Shown piece after piece: positions 25,618-35,158 of a DNA stretch of 64,000 nt. The position numbers and the translations under genes are program-made. The notes beneath the pieces are model-generated. The model had not been told where the DNA came from and did no database searches. It worked only from the letters and a program-made list of their open reading frames with translations. The stretch covers positions 7,991,001 through 8,055,000 of the forward strand of contig NC_017249.1 of the NCBI RefSeq assembly GCF_000284375.1. Reading direction: 5' to 3'. This stretch comes from Bradyrhizobium japonicum USDA 6 (GTDB lineage: Bacteria; Pseudomonadota; Alphaproteobacteria; Rhizobiales; Xanthobacteraceae). The stretch's first letter is position 1, and the number at the start of each line of letters is the position of its first letter.

Positions 25618-27027
25618 GTGACCGATAACCCGATGTACGTTCGCGAGTTGCAGTGGGTTGAACCTGTCACAGCGATGCGACGTCTTGGGCATCGATCGCA
25701 TCTCACGTTTCTCGATAGCGCAGCAAGGCACGAGCTGCTTGGGCGCTACTCATATCTAACGTGCGACCCCTTCAGCACCTACAGGGTCGCGAACGGCCAA
25801 GCCAGTTGGAACGGACTGACTCTCGAGGCCGATCCATGGAAGGTCCTTCGCACGCTACTCGCGAAGTACCCGCAAGAGCATCGTCCCGATCTCCCGCCAT
25901 TCCAGGGAGGAGCGGCAGGCTACCTTGCCTACGACATGAACAGGACATTGGAGCGATTGTCTGCCCCGCCAATTGCCGGTCTGGGTTTGCCCCAATCCAT
26001 CCTGCATTTCTATGACGTGGTCATCAGCTTCGACCACCGGGATAACAAATGCTGGATCGTCTCGACCGGATGGCCGGAGCAGGATCGCGTGCGACGGAGC
26101 GAACGAGCGCTTCGTCGAGCCGACGAGTTTGCAGCATTGCTTGCCGGTCCAAACGCGCCACAGAAGGGTTGTCCCAGCAAAGCGGGCGCGTGGCGCTCGA
26201 ACTTCAGCCGCGACGGCTACATTGCGGCGGTACAACGCGTGATCGACTTGATTCTCGCGGGTGACGTGTTCCAGACAAATATTGCGCAGCGTTTCAGCAC
26301 CCGCCTGTCGACCTCGTTTGATCCGCTCGCCTTCTATTGCCAGCTACGATCATTGAATCCGGCGCCTTTTGCGGCCCTGCTGCGATGGGGAAAGCTGACC
26401 ATCGCATCAAGTTCGCCGGAACGATTCCTGAAACTTGAGGGGCGACAAGTCGAGACACGCCCCATCAAGGGCACGATAGCGCGTTCGCCTGATCCCAAGG
26501 AAGACCACCGCCGTGCGGCTGCTCTCCTCGCTTCCGAAAAGGATCAGGCCGAGAACACGATGATTGTCGACCTTTTGCGTAACGATCTGTCACGCGTTTG
26601 CACTGCGCATTCGGTCGGGGTTCCGGCCCTATGCAATCTCGAGTCCTATGCCTCGGTGCACCATCTCGTGTCGATCGTTACGGGGAAACTTGCCGGAGAC
26701 GAAGACGCCGTTAGCCTGCTCCGCGCTTGCTTTCCCGGCGGCTCCATTACGGGAGCGCCAAAGCCGCGGTCGATGGAAATTATTACAGAAATCGAGCGCA
26801 TAGCGCGAGAGGTCTATTGTGGGGCGATCGGCTTCATCGGCTTCAACGGGCACATGGACACCAGTATTGCGATCCGCACTGTCACGATCGACGGCGACCT
26901 GGCTGTGTTTCATGCGGGCAGCGGTATAACGGCCCTGTCGAAGCCCGAGGCCGAATACGAGGAAACGCTCACCAAGGCAGAGCGAATCTTTGATGCATTT
27001 GGTACTGAACCAGCTGGTGCATTTTGA
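25618..27027 (+). CDS. pabB: Aminodeoxychorismate synthase component I
   Basis: 469 residues of the chorismate-binding family. The motif 'PIKGTIARS' carries the lysine typical of PabB; anthranilate synthase TrpE has alanine (PIAGT) there. Other signatures are 'ASEKDQAENTMIVDLLRNDLSRV' read in parts and 'FPGGSITGAPKPRSMEII'. PabB aminates chorismate to 4-amino-4-deoxychorismate on the way to p-aminobenzoate and folate, using ammonia from PabA. It starts at a GTG (ATG at 25633 possible), and its stop overlaps the start of pabA. No pabC lyase is seen in the window. Confidence 0.9.
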   Translation: MTDNPMYVRELQWVEPVTAMRRLGHRSHLTFLDSAARHELLGRYSYLTCDPFSTYRVANGQASWNGLTLEADPWKVLRTLLAKYPQEHRPDLPPFQGGAAGYLAYDMNRTLERLSAPPIAGLGLPQSILHFYDVVISFDHRDNKCWIVSTGWPEQDRVRRSERALRRADEFAALLAGPNAPQKGCPSKAGAWRSNFSRDGYIAAVQRVIDLILAGDVFQTNIAQRFSTRLSTSFDPLAFYCQLRSLNPAPFAALLRWGKLTIASSSPERFLKLEGRQVETRPIKGTIARSPDPKEDHRRAAALLASEKDQAENTMIVDLLRNDLSRVCTAHSVGVPALCNLESYASVHHLVSIVTGKLAGDEDAVSLLRACFPGGSITGAPKPRSMEIITEIERIAREVYCGAIGFIGFNGHMDTSIAIRTVTIDGDLAVFHAGSGITALSKPEAEYEETLTKAERIFDAFGTEPAGAF

Positions 27028-27620
27028 TTGTCATCGTCGATAATTACGATTCCTTCGTGTTCAATATTGCCCGCTATTTCCACAAGCTCAGTGAAGCAAC
27101 GGAAGTGATCCGAAACGACGCTATCAGCATCAGCGAGCTCGTTGGTCTCAACCCGCGCGCGGTGGTCATATCGCCCGGCCCCTGCACCCCAACTGAGGCA
27201 GGAATATCGACAGCAGTGGTTCGCGAACTTTCAGGACGCGTACCAATTCTCGGCATCTGCCTTGGACATCAGTGTATTGCAAGCGTTTTCGGAGGACGGG
27301 TGGCGCGTGCGCGTCGGCCCATGCACGGTCGGCGCTCATACGTTGCGCATGACGGCCGAGGGTTATTCAAGGGACTGCCAACCCCGCTTGACGTCGGACG
27401 CTACCATTCTCTTATCGTCGCGCTTGATCAGTCATGTGCGCAGAACCTCGTAGTGACAGCGCGTTCGGAGGAAGGCGAGATCATGGCCCTCACGCACGGC
27501 TATTATCCCACCTATGGGGTCCAGTTCCATCCCGAGTCGATACTTACCTCACAGGGGCACGTCCTGCTTAAGAACTTCTTGCGACTCGCACAGGATTTCC
27601 GAAACCGCGCGGAGCAATGA
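27024..27620 (+). CDS. pabA: Aminodeoxychorismate synthase glutamine amidotransferase component
   Basis: 198 residues, class I glutamine amidotransferase. It begins 'VIVDNYDSFVFNIARY', with 'VISPGPCTPTEAGIS', the catalytic cysteine in 'ILGICLGHQCIA' and the His/Glu pair in 'GVQFHPESILT'. The start is a TTG overlapping the pabB stop as TTGA, a layout that couples translation of the two subunits. Supplies ammonia to PabB. The family also covers TrpG; the PabB-type lysine in the partner decides the name. Confidence 0.9.
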   Translation: MIVIVDNYDSFVFNIARYFHKLSEATEVIRNDAISISELVGLNPRAVVISPGPCTPTEAGISTAVVRELSGRVPILGICLGHQCIASVFGGRVARARRPMHGRRSYVAHDGRGLFKGLPTPLDVGRYHSLIVALDQSCAQNLVVTARSEEGEIMALTHGYYPTYGVQFHPESILTSQGHVLLKNFLRLAQDFRNRAEQ

Positions 27621-27637
27621 GAGGCTCGGCCTGCCAA

Positions 27638-28054
27638 TCAAGATGGTGGACCGTCGGTTTTCGACGTGGTTGGAAGGCGAAGCCTCATATGGCAGGCATT
27701 TTGTGGTAATCCGCGCTGTTCCGTGCTTGGCTCTGCAGTCAGCGGCCCGCCTCCGACGGAAACCAGCCCCTGCGGTTTCGAGGGCCGGACGTCTCTCTTG
27801 GCCGGCTTGGATGTGGTGCGCGCGGGGGGCAAAGAAGCAGCAGGAGCAGGAGAAGCAACAGGCGCCGGATTCTGCAGCCCCTCGATTCTTTGGGTCAGGG
27901 TTGCGATCTGATCCGAGATCCGCCTTAGCTCGGCTTGCTGCGCATCGACGTTGCGATTGAGCTCGGCAATTTCATCGGCTGTCTTCTGCTGCCCTGATTG
28001 GATCCATAAAAGGACGTCCCTATGCTCAGGTGACAAGCAAAGCGCGCGAGGCAC
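27638..28054 (-). CDS. Hypothetical coiled-coil protein, possibly a fragment
   Basis: 138 residues. A predicted coiled coil ('ADEIAELNRNVDAQQAELRR') is followed by a Pro/Ala-rich linker and a basic tail ending near 'SKPQGLVSVGGGPLTAEP'. The start is a GTG, and homology-like sequence continues upstream in frame, so the N-terminus is uncertain. It resembles accessory coiled-coil proteins found in Bradyrhizobium genomes. It may be truncated: the last 25 residues do not look like a natural end. Confidence 0.45.
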   Translation of the reverse strand: MPRALCLSPEHRDVLLWIQSGQQKTADEIAELNRNVDAQQAELRRISDQIATLTQRIEGLQNPAPVASPAPAASLPPARTTSKPAKRDVRPSKPQGLVSVGGGPLTAEPSTEQRGLPQNACHMRLRLPTTSKTDGPPS

Positions 28055-28290
28055 GACTTCGTGCGCCGGCGGCGCCTCGCAAACGTTTCGATATTCGTCA
28101 AAAAATAGGCTCCTCCGGCGCCCGGTTCGCCGCGCTTGTTAGAATCTCTTGTATTTTCTCGGCAACATTTGTTCTTTCTGGAAAGGGAATCAAGTCCTTC
28201 ACTCATTCACTAAACACATTACTTTGGTCCGCTATTTGACTACGCGTTCTTGTCATTTCGCGATAAACCTTCCTTCTCTTTTTGTATCTT

Positions 28291-28764
28291 TCAACAATAT
28301 TGCTCTGCTCCGCCGTCTTTAGCCCTCACTGAAGTACGCGCGGTAGTCTCGATGCGCGGCGAATTCGCATGGTCCTGAGCGCAGAAGGGACAGATCTCAG
28401 TCTCTTCGCCCTCGATGCGATGCATACCATCGCCCACCCAGCGTTCGTCTGCCTCGCCGATCGCAGCGAAATGTCGTTGCACTTGTGCAACGGCGAGAGC
28501 TTCCAGGTCCGGAAGATTTCGGCCCAAGAGAGTGTTGATTTCGACGACATCGAAATGTCGGCAGGCCCATCTCGTGAAAGTCGTGGTGACGTCGCAAAGC
28601 ATCAGACGATTGCGCGGCAGAGAGCGCGCGCTGCCTCCGCAACCGCATCGGCAATATTTGGTGATTTCCTTGAGGGCACAGAAGTCGTCGACGCTCAGCC
28701 TGCCTCGCGCTGGTGCCGGAATGGCGCCCTCGCGAGCGCGGAGCTCACGATTAATGTTCCTCAT
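28291..28764 (-). pseudogene. Fragment of an AAA-type ATPase (AAA_13-like)
   Basis: The segment 'ALAVAQVQRHFAAIG' then 'ERWVGDGMHRIEG' and 'ICPFCAQDHANSP' resembles the zinc-hook-like CPFC block of large AAA_13 ATPases related to RloC. The Walker motifs and the rest of the roughly 700-residue family are absent, so this is at best a remnant. It abuts a transposase fragment (28761-29048) on the same strand. Family assignment is from memory of the motif and is tentative. Confidence 0.45.
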
Positions 28765-29048
28765 GTCCCAAGCTGGCCTACATCCAGTCCTTCCGACGCA
28801 CTACAAATCACAAAATTTACTTGCTGACCCAACCAGTCGCCTTGACCGGCAAAATGTAACAACGACTGGTGTTGCGCTGCTCTCCGTTCAGGAGCCGTGA
28901 TGGCGGCCATCGGCTCGACACTCTTGCGATCGCAAGGCATCATCAGACCGGCGGAGTAATCGCGAAGCGGTTTGGCTCGGCCTCCGTCCCCGATCACGCT
29001 CGTAAAACCCTCAACATACGCCGAAAACCTCGACGCGACGTCCCCCAT
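28761..29048 (-). mobile_element. IS701-type transposase N-terminal remnant
   Basis: The reading 'RFSAYVEGFTSVIGDGGRA', 'LRDYSAGLMMPCDRKSVEPMA' and 'AAQHQSLLHFAGQGDW' matches the N-terminus of IS701-family transposases. Only about the first 80 residues are left; the catalytic core and terminal inverted repeats are not visible. It marks an old insertion between the AAA fragment and the integrase fragment. Confidence 0.7.
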
Positions 29049-29063
29049 TTTACCCGACCCATC

Positions 29064-29351
29064 TCAGCCTCTCCGCACGCCGAATAGATGAGTCTTCTCA
29101 AAAATAGGAATCTTCTCGGTAAAAGCCGCGACACTCTGATTAAGTAAGACTACGCAGTAGTGAGCAGGCAGTGGAAGCCGCGCAATGTCGAGGGGCGGCG
29201 CTCGGCCGAATGCCTCAGGCGCGCCGTGAACTTTGTCATCGACCGGGTCTTTGCCATTGGCAACTAGGCCCAAGAGCAGCTTGGCCTCCTTGCGAGCAAG
29301 CTCTGGTGTCCAAGGGCACCGTGAGGACCGATGGTGACGAAGCGGTGGCAA
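29064..29351 (-). mobile_element. Tyrosine-type integrase N-terminal remnant
   Basis: The stretch 'PWTPELARKEAKLLLGLVANG' followed by 'KDPVDDK' is the start of the phage-type integrase family used by symbiosis islands. Only about 35 residues of real homology remain (roughly 29235-29345); the catalytic domain with R-H-R-Y is missing. The C-terminal residues of this frame look unrelated. Confidence 0.65.
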
Positions 29352-29457
29352 CCGAACGCTGGGTACTTGAGAACGTATGTCGCTTTGTCGCGTTGACGTT
29401 TACGGCGGGAAACGGCACGCCTTGATCATCCGTATGGAGCGATCCCGGATACGGTTG

Positions 29458-32187
29458 ATGACGAAGTCTAAAGCCATGTCTAAAGCCTGGACGTATACGC
29501 GTCGTACGATGCTGTTGGGCAGTAGCTTCTTGGGTAGCGCGTTTTTCGGGGGCGTTACGCTGCCTACACCCAATCGGCCGCAGCGCAAGGTTGCCATGGT
29601 GTTGAAGGCGGTCGACTCTCCCTTCGTCGTTGGGTGCACACAAGACGGCATTACCTCCTTGCGTTATCGTAACGATGCGTATGACACGGATTATGTTCTG
29701 CCTGGAGCCGTGCTGGGGACGGCTCACGCTAGAGTTCGGCGTGCCGGATCCGAGTGGCATACGCTTCGAACCGGCGTTGATGCAACGAAGCCGATGCATA
29801 GCGCGGCCCTTGAACTAGCAGCCCGCGATGCCGGCGTCCTTCTCACGACCCGCCTCGCAGTCGACGAGGCTGGATTGACGTGGGAGATCATGCTGCGGAA
29901 CGACGGCATGGCGAGCGTGGAGGTTGGCGACCTCTATTTTCCCATGCCGATGAACACCGAATTTCCGGCAGGGCAACCGGCATCGGTGGCTGTTTTGAAG
30001 CACAGCTTCGTCTCGGGGCATGGATCGCACATCTTCTGGATTCGCGGCAACAGCACCGGCCCCTTCCTCATGCTCTTACCGGAAGCGGACACGTCACTGG
30101 AATATTGGGATGTCCACAAGGATTCGGCCGAAGCCAGTGGGACGTGGTGCGCCTACATCTTGGGCGGAGCGGCCGCCGGCGAGGCAGTGGCGGCGGGGAC
30201 TCGCTGGCGACAGCCGACGCATTCCCTGTCCCTGTCGCCGGCCGAGCAACGGCGTTACCGTCTCCGCTTCCAATGGGTTGCCAATTACGAGGCGGCGCGC
30301 AGGGCTATCGCGGACGCCGGTCTGGTGGACGTGGAAGTGATGCCGGGCATGACGGTTCCCAATGACCTGCATGTCGACATCGCGCTCGCGTCCTCCATTC
30401 CGGTGGAGCGAATCGAAGCGGAATTTACCGGCGACACGGTGGTGCAACGGTTGCCGGATCGGGCTGGCAGGCGCCTGTGGCGGGTTCGCTTTTCGCGATT
30501 GGGCGAGAACCGGCTGACCCTGCACCAGCCGGGTGCGCGCCAGACATTTCTTGAATTCTCCGCTACCGAGCCCGTCGAGACGATGATGAAGAAGCGCGCA
30601 ACCTTCATCGTGAAGCGGCAGCATCGTGACCCGTCCAAATGGTACGACGGTTTGTTTGGCGAGTGGAATATGGAGACGCAGGTCCTGCTTGGCCCGGACA
30701 ATTACGACCGGATCAAGGGTTGGCGCATCTACGAGGTGACGTGTGATGATCCCGGGCTGAGCAAGCCCGCTTACCTCGCGACCAAGAATGCCGAGCATCC
30801 TGATGTGGCGGAAGTGGCGGCGCTGGATCGGTATATAGACACGTTCGTCTGGGGCGGGCTGCAACGTACCACACAGGAGGCATACGCCTACGGCCTCTAC
30901 GGCATACCCGATTGGAAGCAGAACAGGGAAAGCAGCGATCCCGGCCCGAAGGGTCGCCTGCATATCTGGCGGCCTTATGACTATCCGCACATCTTCGCGA
31001 TGTATTTGGCCATGCACCGCATCGCGCGTGACCATCCCGCGATACCCACCCGCCAGAGCGCACGAGATTATTTGGTACGCGCCTACGGTACGGCGCTGGC
31101 CATGTTCACGGTGCCGATGCGCGTGGTGATGTGGTCTGCCTACCGCACCGGCTTCTACAACGAATGTGTGATCCCCGAACTGGTTTCGGCGCTCACGACG
31201 GCGGGCTTGACGCGCGAGGCGGCGACGTTGGAGGCGCACTGGGCGCGTAAGGTGCGCGCCTTCGTCGATCCGAAGGCGGACCTGTTCAAGTCTGAATATC
31301 CGTTCGATTCCACAGCCTTCGAATCAACGCAGGCACTGGCGCGCTCGGCCCTTGACGACCCTGTCGCCATGGGGGTTTCGAAGGCGGCGGCGCGTGCCTT
31401 CTCGGAGCGTCAGATCGCTGCAAATCTGTTCTGCCGTGGCTGGCTGGAACCTGCTTATTACTATCTGGGCAGCGATTATCGCCACACTGCGGGCGACGCC
31501 TATACGCTGACTTACATGGCGCAGATGGGTGGCTGGGCGCTGCTTGATCATGCGCTGAACGATGCAGACGACCCGCATCCGCTCCTTCGTCTCGGCTATG
31601 CCTCACAACTCAGCGCGTGGGCTTTGCTGAACAGCGGCCCTGCGTCGGCGGGTCATGGCTATTGGTATCCGGGCGAGGAGAATGACGGCGCGGCCGGTGG
31701 CGGCTTCGAGCCGGCGCCGAGCGGCACCACATGGCTCGGTCAGCCGCATCACCGTGGAACGTGGTATTACTCGTGCGAGATCGACCTGGGATTTTGTGGG
31801 GCGGTCCGCGCTGCTGCGACGATCGTTGCCGACGATCCCATCTTTGGGCAGGTTTGTCACGGTGGCATCATGGAGACGTTCGCTCACACCCTGCGTATCT
31901 GGCCACGTGATGGCGTGCGGCGACGGCTCAACGTGCGGCTCCAGTCTCTTCGATTGGACTTGGTGCTGCTCGACGCGCGATTCCGGGCGGATCGACCGAT
32001 CATTCTGAATTTGGGGGCGGGGTGGATCAGCCTTACGCCTGAGCCCTTTGCCCCATCTGGATCGGGAGTGTCGTTCGAATTGCGGTACGATGACGGGAGA
32101 AAGCGCAAGGAAGTCATCGACATCACGGACAGCCAGCTCGTCGTCCGCTTGCCTGCGGCGCGCTTACCGCGGGTTCAGGTTCGCTAG
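29458..32187 (+). CDS. Large Tat-exported protein of the DUF5695 type
   Basis: About 909 residues from the ATG at 29458. A twin-arginine signal 'YTRRTMLLGSSFLGSAFFGG' opens the protein, so export in folded form is likely. The body matches, to my recollection, DUF5695 proteins, large extracytoplasmic proteins of glycoside-hydrolase-like build. Recognisable blocks are 'PMPMNTEFPAG' (about 160-170), 'QHRDPSKWYDGLFGEWNMET' (about 390-410), 'DRYIDTFVWGGLQRT', 'YGIPDWKQNR' and 'WRPYDYPHIFAMYLAMHRIAR' in the middle, and a beta-rich C-terminus. It is intact and long in a zone of remnants, flanked by integrase and IS701 pieces on one side and an IS91 piece on the other, which suggests recent arrival as cargo. 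Substrate unknown; a carbohydrate is a guess. Confidence 0.72.
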   Translation: MTKSKAMSKAWTYTRRTMLLGSSFLGSAFFGGVTLPTPNRPQRKVAMVLKAVDSPFVVGCTQDGITSLRYRNDAYDTDYVLPGAVLGTAHARVRRAGSEWHTLRTGVDATKPMHSAALELAARDAGVLLTTRLAVDEAGLTWEIMLRNDGMASVEVGDLYFPMPMNTEFPAGQPASVAVLKHSFVSGHGSHIFWIRGNSTGPFLMLLPEADTSLEYWDVHKDSAEASGTWCAYILGGAAAGEAVAAGTRWRQPTHSLSLSPAEQRRYRLRFQWVANYEAARRAIADAGLVDVEVMPGMTVPNDLHVDIALASSIPVERIEAEFTGDTVVQRLPDRAGRRLWRVRFSRLGENRLTLHQPGARQTFLEFSATEPVETMMKKRATFIVKRQHRDPSKWYDGLFGEWNMETQVLLGPDNYDRIKGWRIYEVTCDDPGLSKPAYLATKNAEHPDVAEVAALDRYIDTFVWGGLQRTTQEAYAYGLYGIPDWKQNRESSDPGPKGRLHIWRPYDYPHIFAMYLAMHRIARDHPAIPTRQSARDYLVRAYGTALAMFTVPMRVVMWSAYRTGFYNECVIPELVSALTTAGLTREAATLEAHWARKVRAFVDPKADLFKSEYPFDSTAFESTQALARSALDDPVAMGVSKAAARAFSERQIAANLFCRGWLEPAYYYLGSDYRHTAGDAYTLTYMAQMGGWALLDHALNDADDPHPLLRLGYASQLSAWALLNSGPASAGHGYWYPGEENDGAAGGGFEPAPSGTTWLGQPHHRGTWYYSCEIDLGFCGAVRAAATIVADDPIFGQVCHGGIMETFAHTLRIWPRDGVRRRLNVRLQSLRLDLVLLDARFRADRPIILNLGAGWISLTPEPFAPSGSGVSFELRYDDGRKRKEVIDITDSQLVVRLPAARLPRVQVR

Positions 32188-32221
32188 ACTCTAGTGTTGC
32201 CGATTATGGGGTGCGATCGGC

Positions 32222-32340
32222 ACTTATGGCCTGCTGTTCCACGCGGCTTCCGAGCCGATGACGATCATCCCGGCAAATCCCGAGCATCTCGGCGCACGTA
32301 TCCGCATCACCGCCGTGCTGCATACCTCGGGTTCAGCGCC
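32222..32340 (+). mobile_element. IS91-type transposase fragment
   Basis: Reads 'YGLLFHAASEPMTIIPANP' then 'EHLGARIRITAVLHTSGSA', the block that precedes the HHPHVH site in IS91-family (Y2/HUH) transposases. The catalytic histidines and tyrosines are absent. It lies 35 bases after the DUF5695 gene. Confidence 0.7.
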
Positions 32341-32475
32341 CGTGGACGCTTTTCTCGCCGGAGGAGGCGCCGGATCTCCACGACCTGACCGGCGCTGCGT
32401 TAGCCCAACTATACGCGCTCTACGAGACGACGGCCGCGCAAGGCGATCTCCGCGTCAGCAAACAGGTCCGCGCGG

Positions 32476-32711
32476 TTCACTGGAATCACAGAACTTAAAC
32501 TGAAAGTCGCTGACGAAGGATACCTCGCCAATATCGGTCCCGGTCGGCTTACGCGTTCGCGTGCCGCTTCTGGCGTTCTTAAACGATCGAAATTTACTGC
32601 TGCGCCCGCTTGGGGAATACGATCTACGTCGTGCCCCCGTCTTGCGTCACAGCGGCAGACCTCGACGAAATCTACACCGCAATAAATGATACAGCCGATG
32701 AGCTGGTATAG
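32476..32711 (+). pseudogene. Decayed 3' end of a second bioA
   Basis: Across two or three frames this stretch encodes 'DEGYLANIGP', 'LLAFLNDRNLLLRPLG' and '[21 protein letters not shown]', matching the C-terminus of the intact BioA at 19753-21018 closely but not identically. Frames break near 32550 and in the GGGG run near 32610. Orientation is opposite to the intact gene. It indicates that a second biotin gene copy once sat here. Confidence 0.85.
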
Positions 32712-33304
32712 AGGGGCCGCAATCTATCCCCGAAAACACGCCAGTGCCGATACTCTGTGGAGTGACGCAGAACGTGTAATCGCCGGAGAGACCTGTGAGA
32801 GCCTCGATCCCAACCCGCAGGAGCAAGGATATCGTCTGAAGACTAGAGCGGCGTCAAATGAAGAGTGCTCTCGATGAGAGCGCTCGGGAGCACAGATCGA
32901 TCTCAAATATCTTCGAAGCGACGAGCCCGTTCCGCACTGTCTTTCCACCTGTTGAGGCAGCAAGGCTTCCGGTAGCCAAAGTGAGACCGGCGCATCGTGC
33001 GCTTCGGCCCATGACACCGCGCTAGCCAAGTATTGGTGGGGCAGTGGCCGCGCGGCTGTCGGTATTGAGACAAATGTCAGCAGCTTGACGATACACGCCG
33101 CGACGAAGTGCCCGCAAAGCCTGCGAATTCACTTCGGCACGCGACTTGCTCTCTTTGCGGCATCATCACCAATCGCAGCGCGATGGTCTTCGGGACGGAC
33201 TCGGCGCGTGTCGCTGTTAGCGTCTGCTCCGCCCCGACGGTTTGCTGCGGCGATAGCTTATGGACGCTCGGTTATGGACCGAGAAACTGCAGGGGACGTG
33301 TTGA
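32712..33304. other. Gene-free stretch between the bioA remnant and the barrel gene
   Basis: No gene recognised. Should contain the promoter of the outer-membrane gene at 33305. Confidence 0.4.
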
Positions 33305-35001
33305 ATGCGACCTGGAGTTCTTCTTTTGGGAGCCACGACAATTGCGCTCGTCGCAAATGGTGCGGCGAATGCGGCAGACCTTGAGCCGGAAGTGAAACTG
33401 CCCGCGGCGGTGTGGAACTGGTCCGGAGGCTATATTGGTGGACACGTCGGCGGCGGGTACGGCCGAACCTCCTTCAGCAATCCCTACGGTCCGTCAATCT
33501 ATGGCGGCATAGTCGATACGCCGACGTTCCTCGCAGGTGGCCAGATCGGCTACAATTGGCAGAAGAACGGCTGGGTGTTTGGCGTCGAACTCGATGTCAG
33601 CGGTGCTGTCTCAGACGGCACAAATACCTGCCTCGCGTCGTCCGGCTTTGTCGTGAGTGCAAACTGCAAGGCAGGTCCGAACATCTTTGCCACAGCGACC
33701 GGTCGTGTCGGTTACACGTTTGGCGCGTCGGGTGGCACGCTGGCCTATCTCAAGGGAGGTGCAGCTTGGCAAAACAATCAGGGCGACGTCATCAATAACC
33801 ATGAAGGCGGACTCGTGCCACAGGAGAAAACCCATTTCGACTACGGTCGCATCGGTGGCATCATCGGGCTGGGCGTCGAGCAGGCGCTTACGCCCGCATG
33901 GTCGGTCGCAGCTGAGTATGACTATCTGAATTTCGGTGGCCCGAGTGTCGCGACACCTCCGACGGTGCAGGGTCCGCCGTTCGCAATTGTTCCGGCGAAC
34001 ACAACGAGCCCGTCCAGCAACTATCACATCGGAAAGATTGGATTGAATTACCATTTTGGCGCCGACCCGTGGACGGCGCAATGGTCCTATGTGCCGCAGT
34101 ACGCGAAGGCTCCAGTCGGCGCGCCGCCGATTGCTTATTCAGATGGTTGGTCGTTCGAAGGCGGATCGCGGCTCTGGCTCAGCCGCGGACGATTCCAATG
34201 GGACCACAGTGTAGCGCCCTACTTGCCTCTAGACCCCAGCGTCCTTGTATCGAGGCTCACCTATCATGGCCTTGACGGACTTTCGGGAGAGCTATTTGGC
34301 CGTGTCGACAGCCCATCGGGAGTGTTCCTGAAGGGCAACATTGGCCTCGGGCGCTTCGATAAAGGAAACATAAACAATGAAGATTGGCTCGCCGATCGGG
34401 AACTCTCCTATATCAACAACGCATCACGGCAACGAAACGGACGGTTCACCTATTTTACCGCAGACTTAGGTTACGATTTCCTGCGCGGCGCCAACTACAA
34501 GGTCGGCGGATTTATCGGCTGGACCTACTACGAACAGAGTTCCGACTCCATCGGTTGAACGCAGATTGTCCACCCCGCTACACTTGTCCGGCGAACCCAG
34601 ACACTATCATCGGCAGCCAGAATACTCAGTGGAATGCACCTCGTGTCGGCCTAAGCGCCGAAACCATGCTCTCTGAGCGCTGGCGCTTAAACACCGATGT
34701 CGCCTACCTGTCCTGGACCGATTTCAAAGGGCGTGACCACCATCTCTTGCGCGACGAGACCACCTTCGATGAACAGCGGGGCAACGGTGGCGGCGGCGTC
34801 CAGGTTGAAGGCGTGCTGTCCTACTTCTTCACCAAGAACTTCAGCGTCGGCGTCGGCGGGCGCTACTGGTCCATGTGGACCAAAAAGCGGGGCGACTCTT
34901 TGTGCAGCAGCAGCGGCTGCGTCGGTGATCCGGCCATATTCGCGAAGTACAGCATGGAGCGCTGGGGTACGTTCTTTCAGGCCTCCTATAAGTTTGATTG
35001 A
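33305..35001 (+). pseudogene. Outer-membrane beta-barrel protein gene split by a frameshift
   Basis: Starts with a signal peptide ('VLLLGATTIALVANGAANAA') and continues as an Omp25-like barrel of about 230 residues ('WSGGYIGGHVGGGYGRTSF', 'ATGRVGYTFG', 'EYDYLNFG', 'IGLNYHFG'). A second barrel of omptin-like type follows ('LWLSRGRFQWDHS', 'GELFGRVDSPSGVFLKGNIGLG', 'YDFLRGANYKVGGFIGWTYYE'). The frame stops at 34558, but the same protein continues in another frame from about 34560 ('VGLSAETMLSERWRLNTDVAYL', 'VLSYFFTKNFSVGVGGRYW') to a normal C-terminal 'FFQASYKFD'. One missing T at 34555-34556 explains the break. Restored length is about 565 residues. It converges on the rtx operon. Confidence 0.82.
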
Positions 35002-35158
35002 AAAGATCACACCTCAAACCAAGCGCCGGGCGTCTTCAACGCTACGAGTAACGCACATTTTCTCTGCATGAACTCCAACATTAGCGGCACAGACCCCCGC
35101 AGTAGCCCTGCCGGCACCGGCCAGAAGAATGATCTCCAGAACTGTCGAAGAGCCCAAG

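Noticed and set aside
30094..31239. 381-residue minus-strand frame inside the DUF5695 gene
   Set aside because: Antisense shadow of a gene with a clear signal peptide and conserved blocks; no family resemblance.
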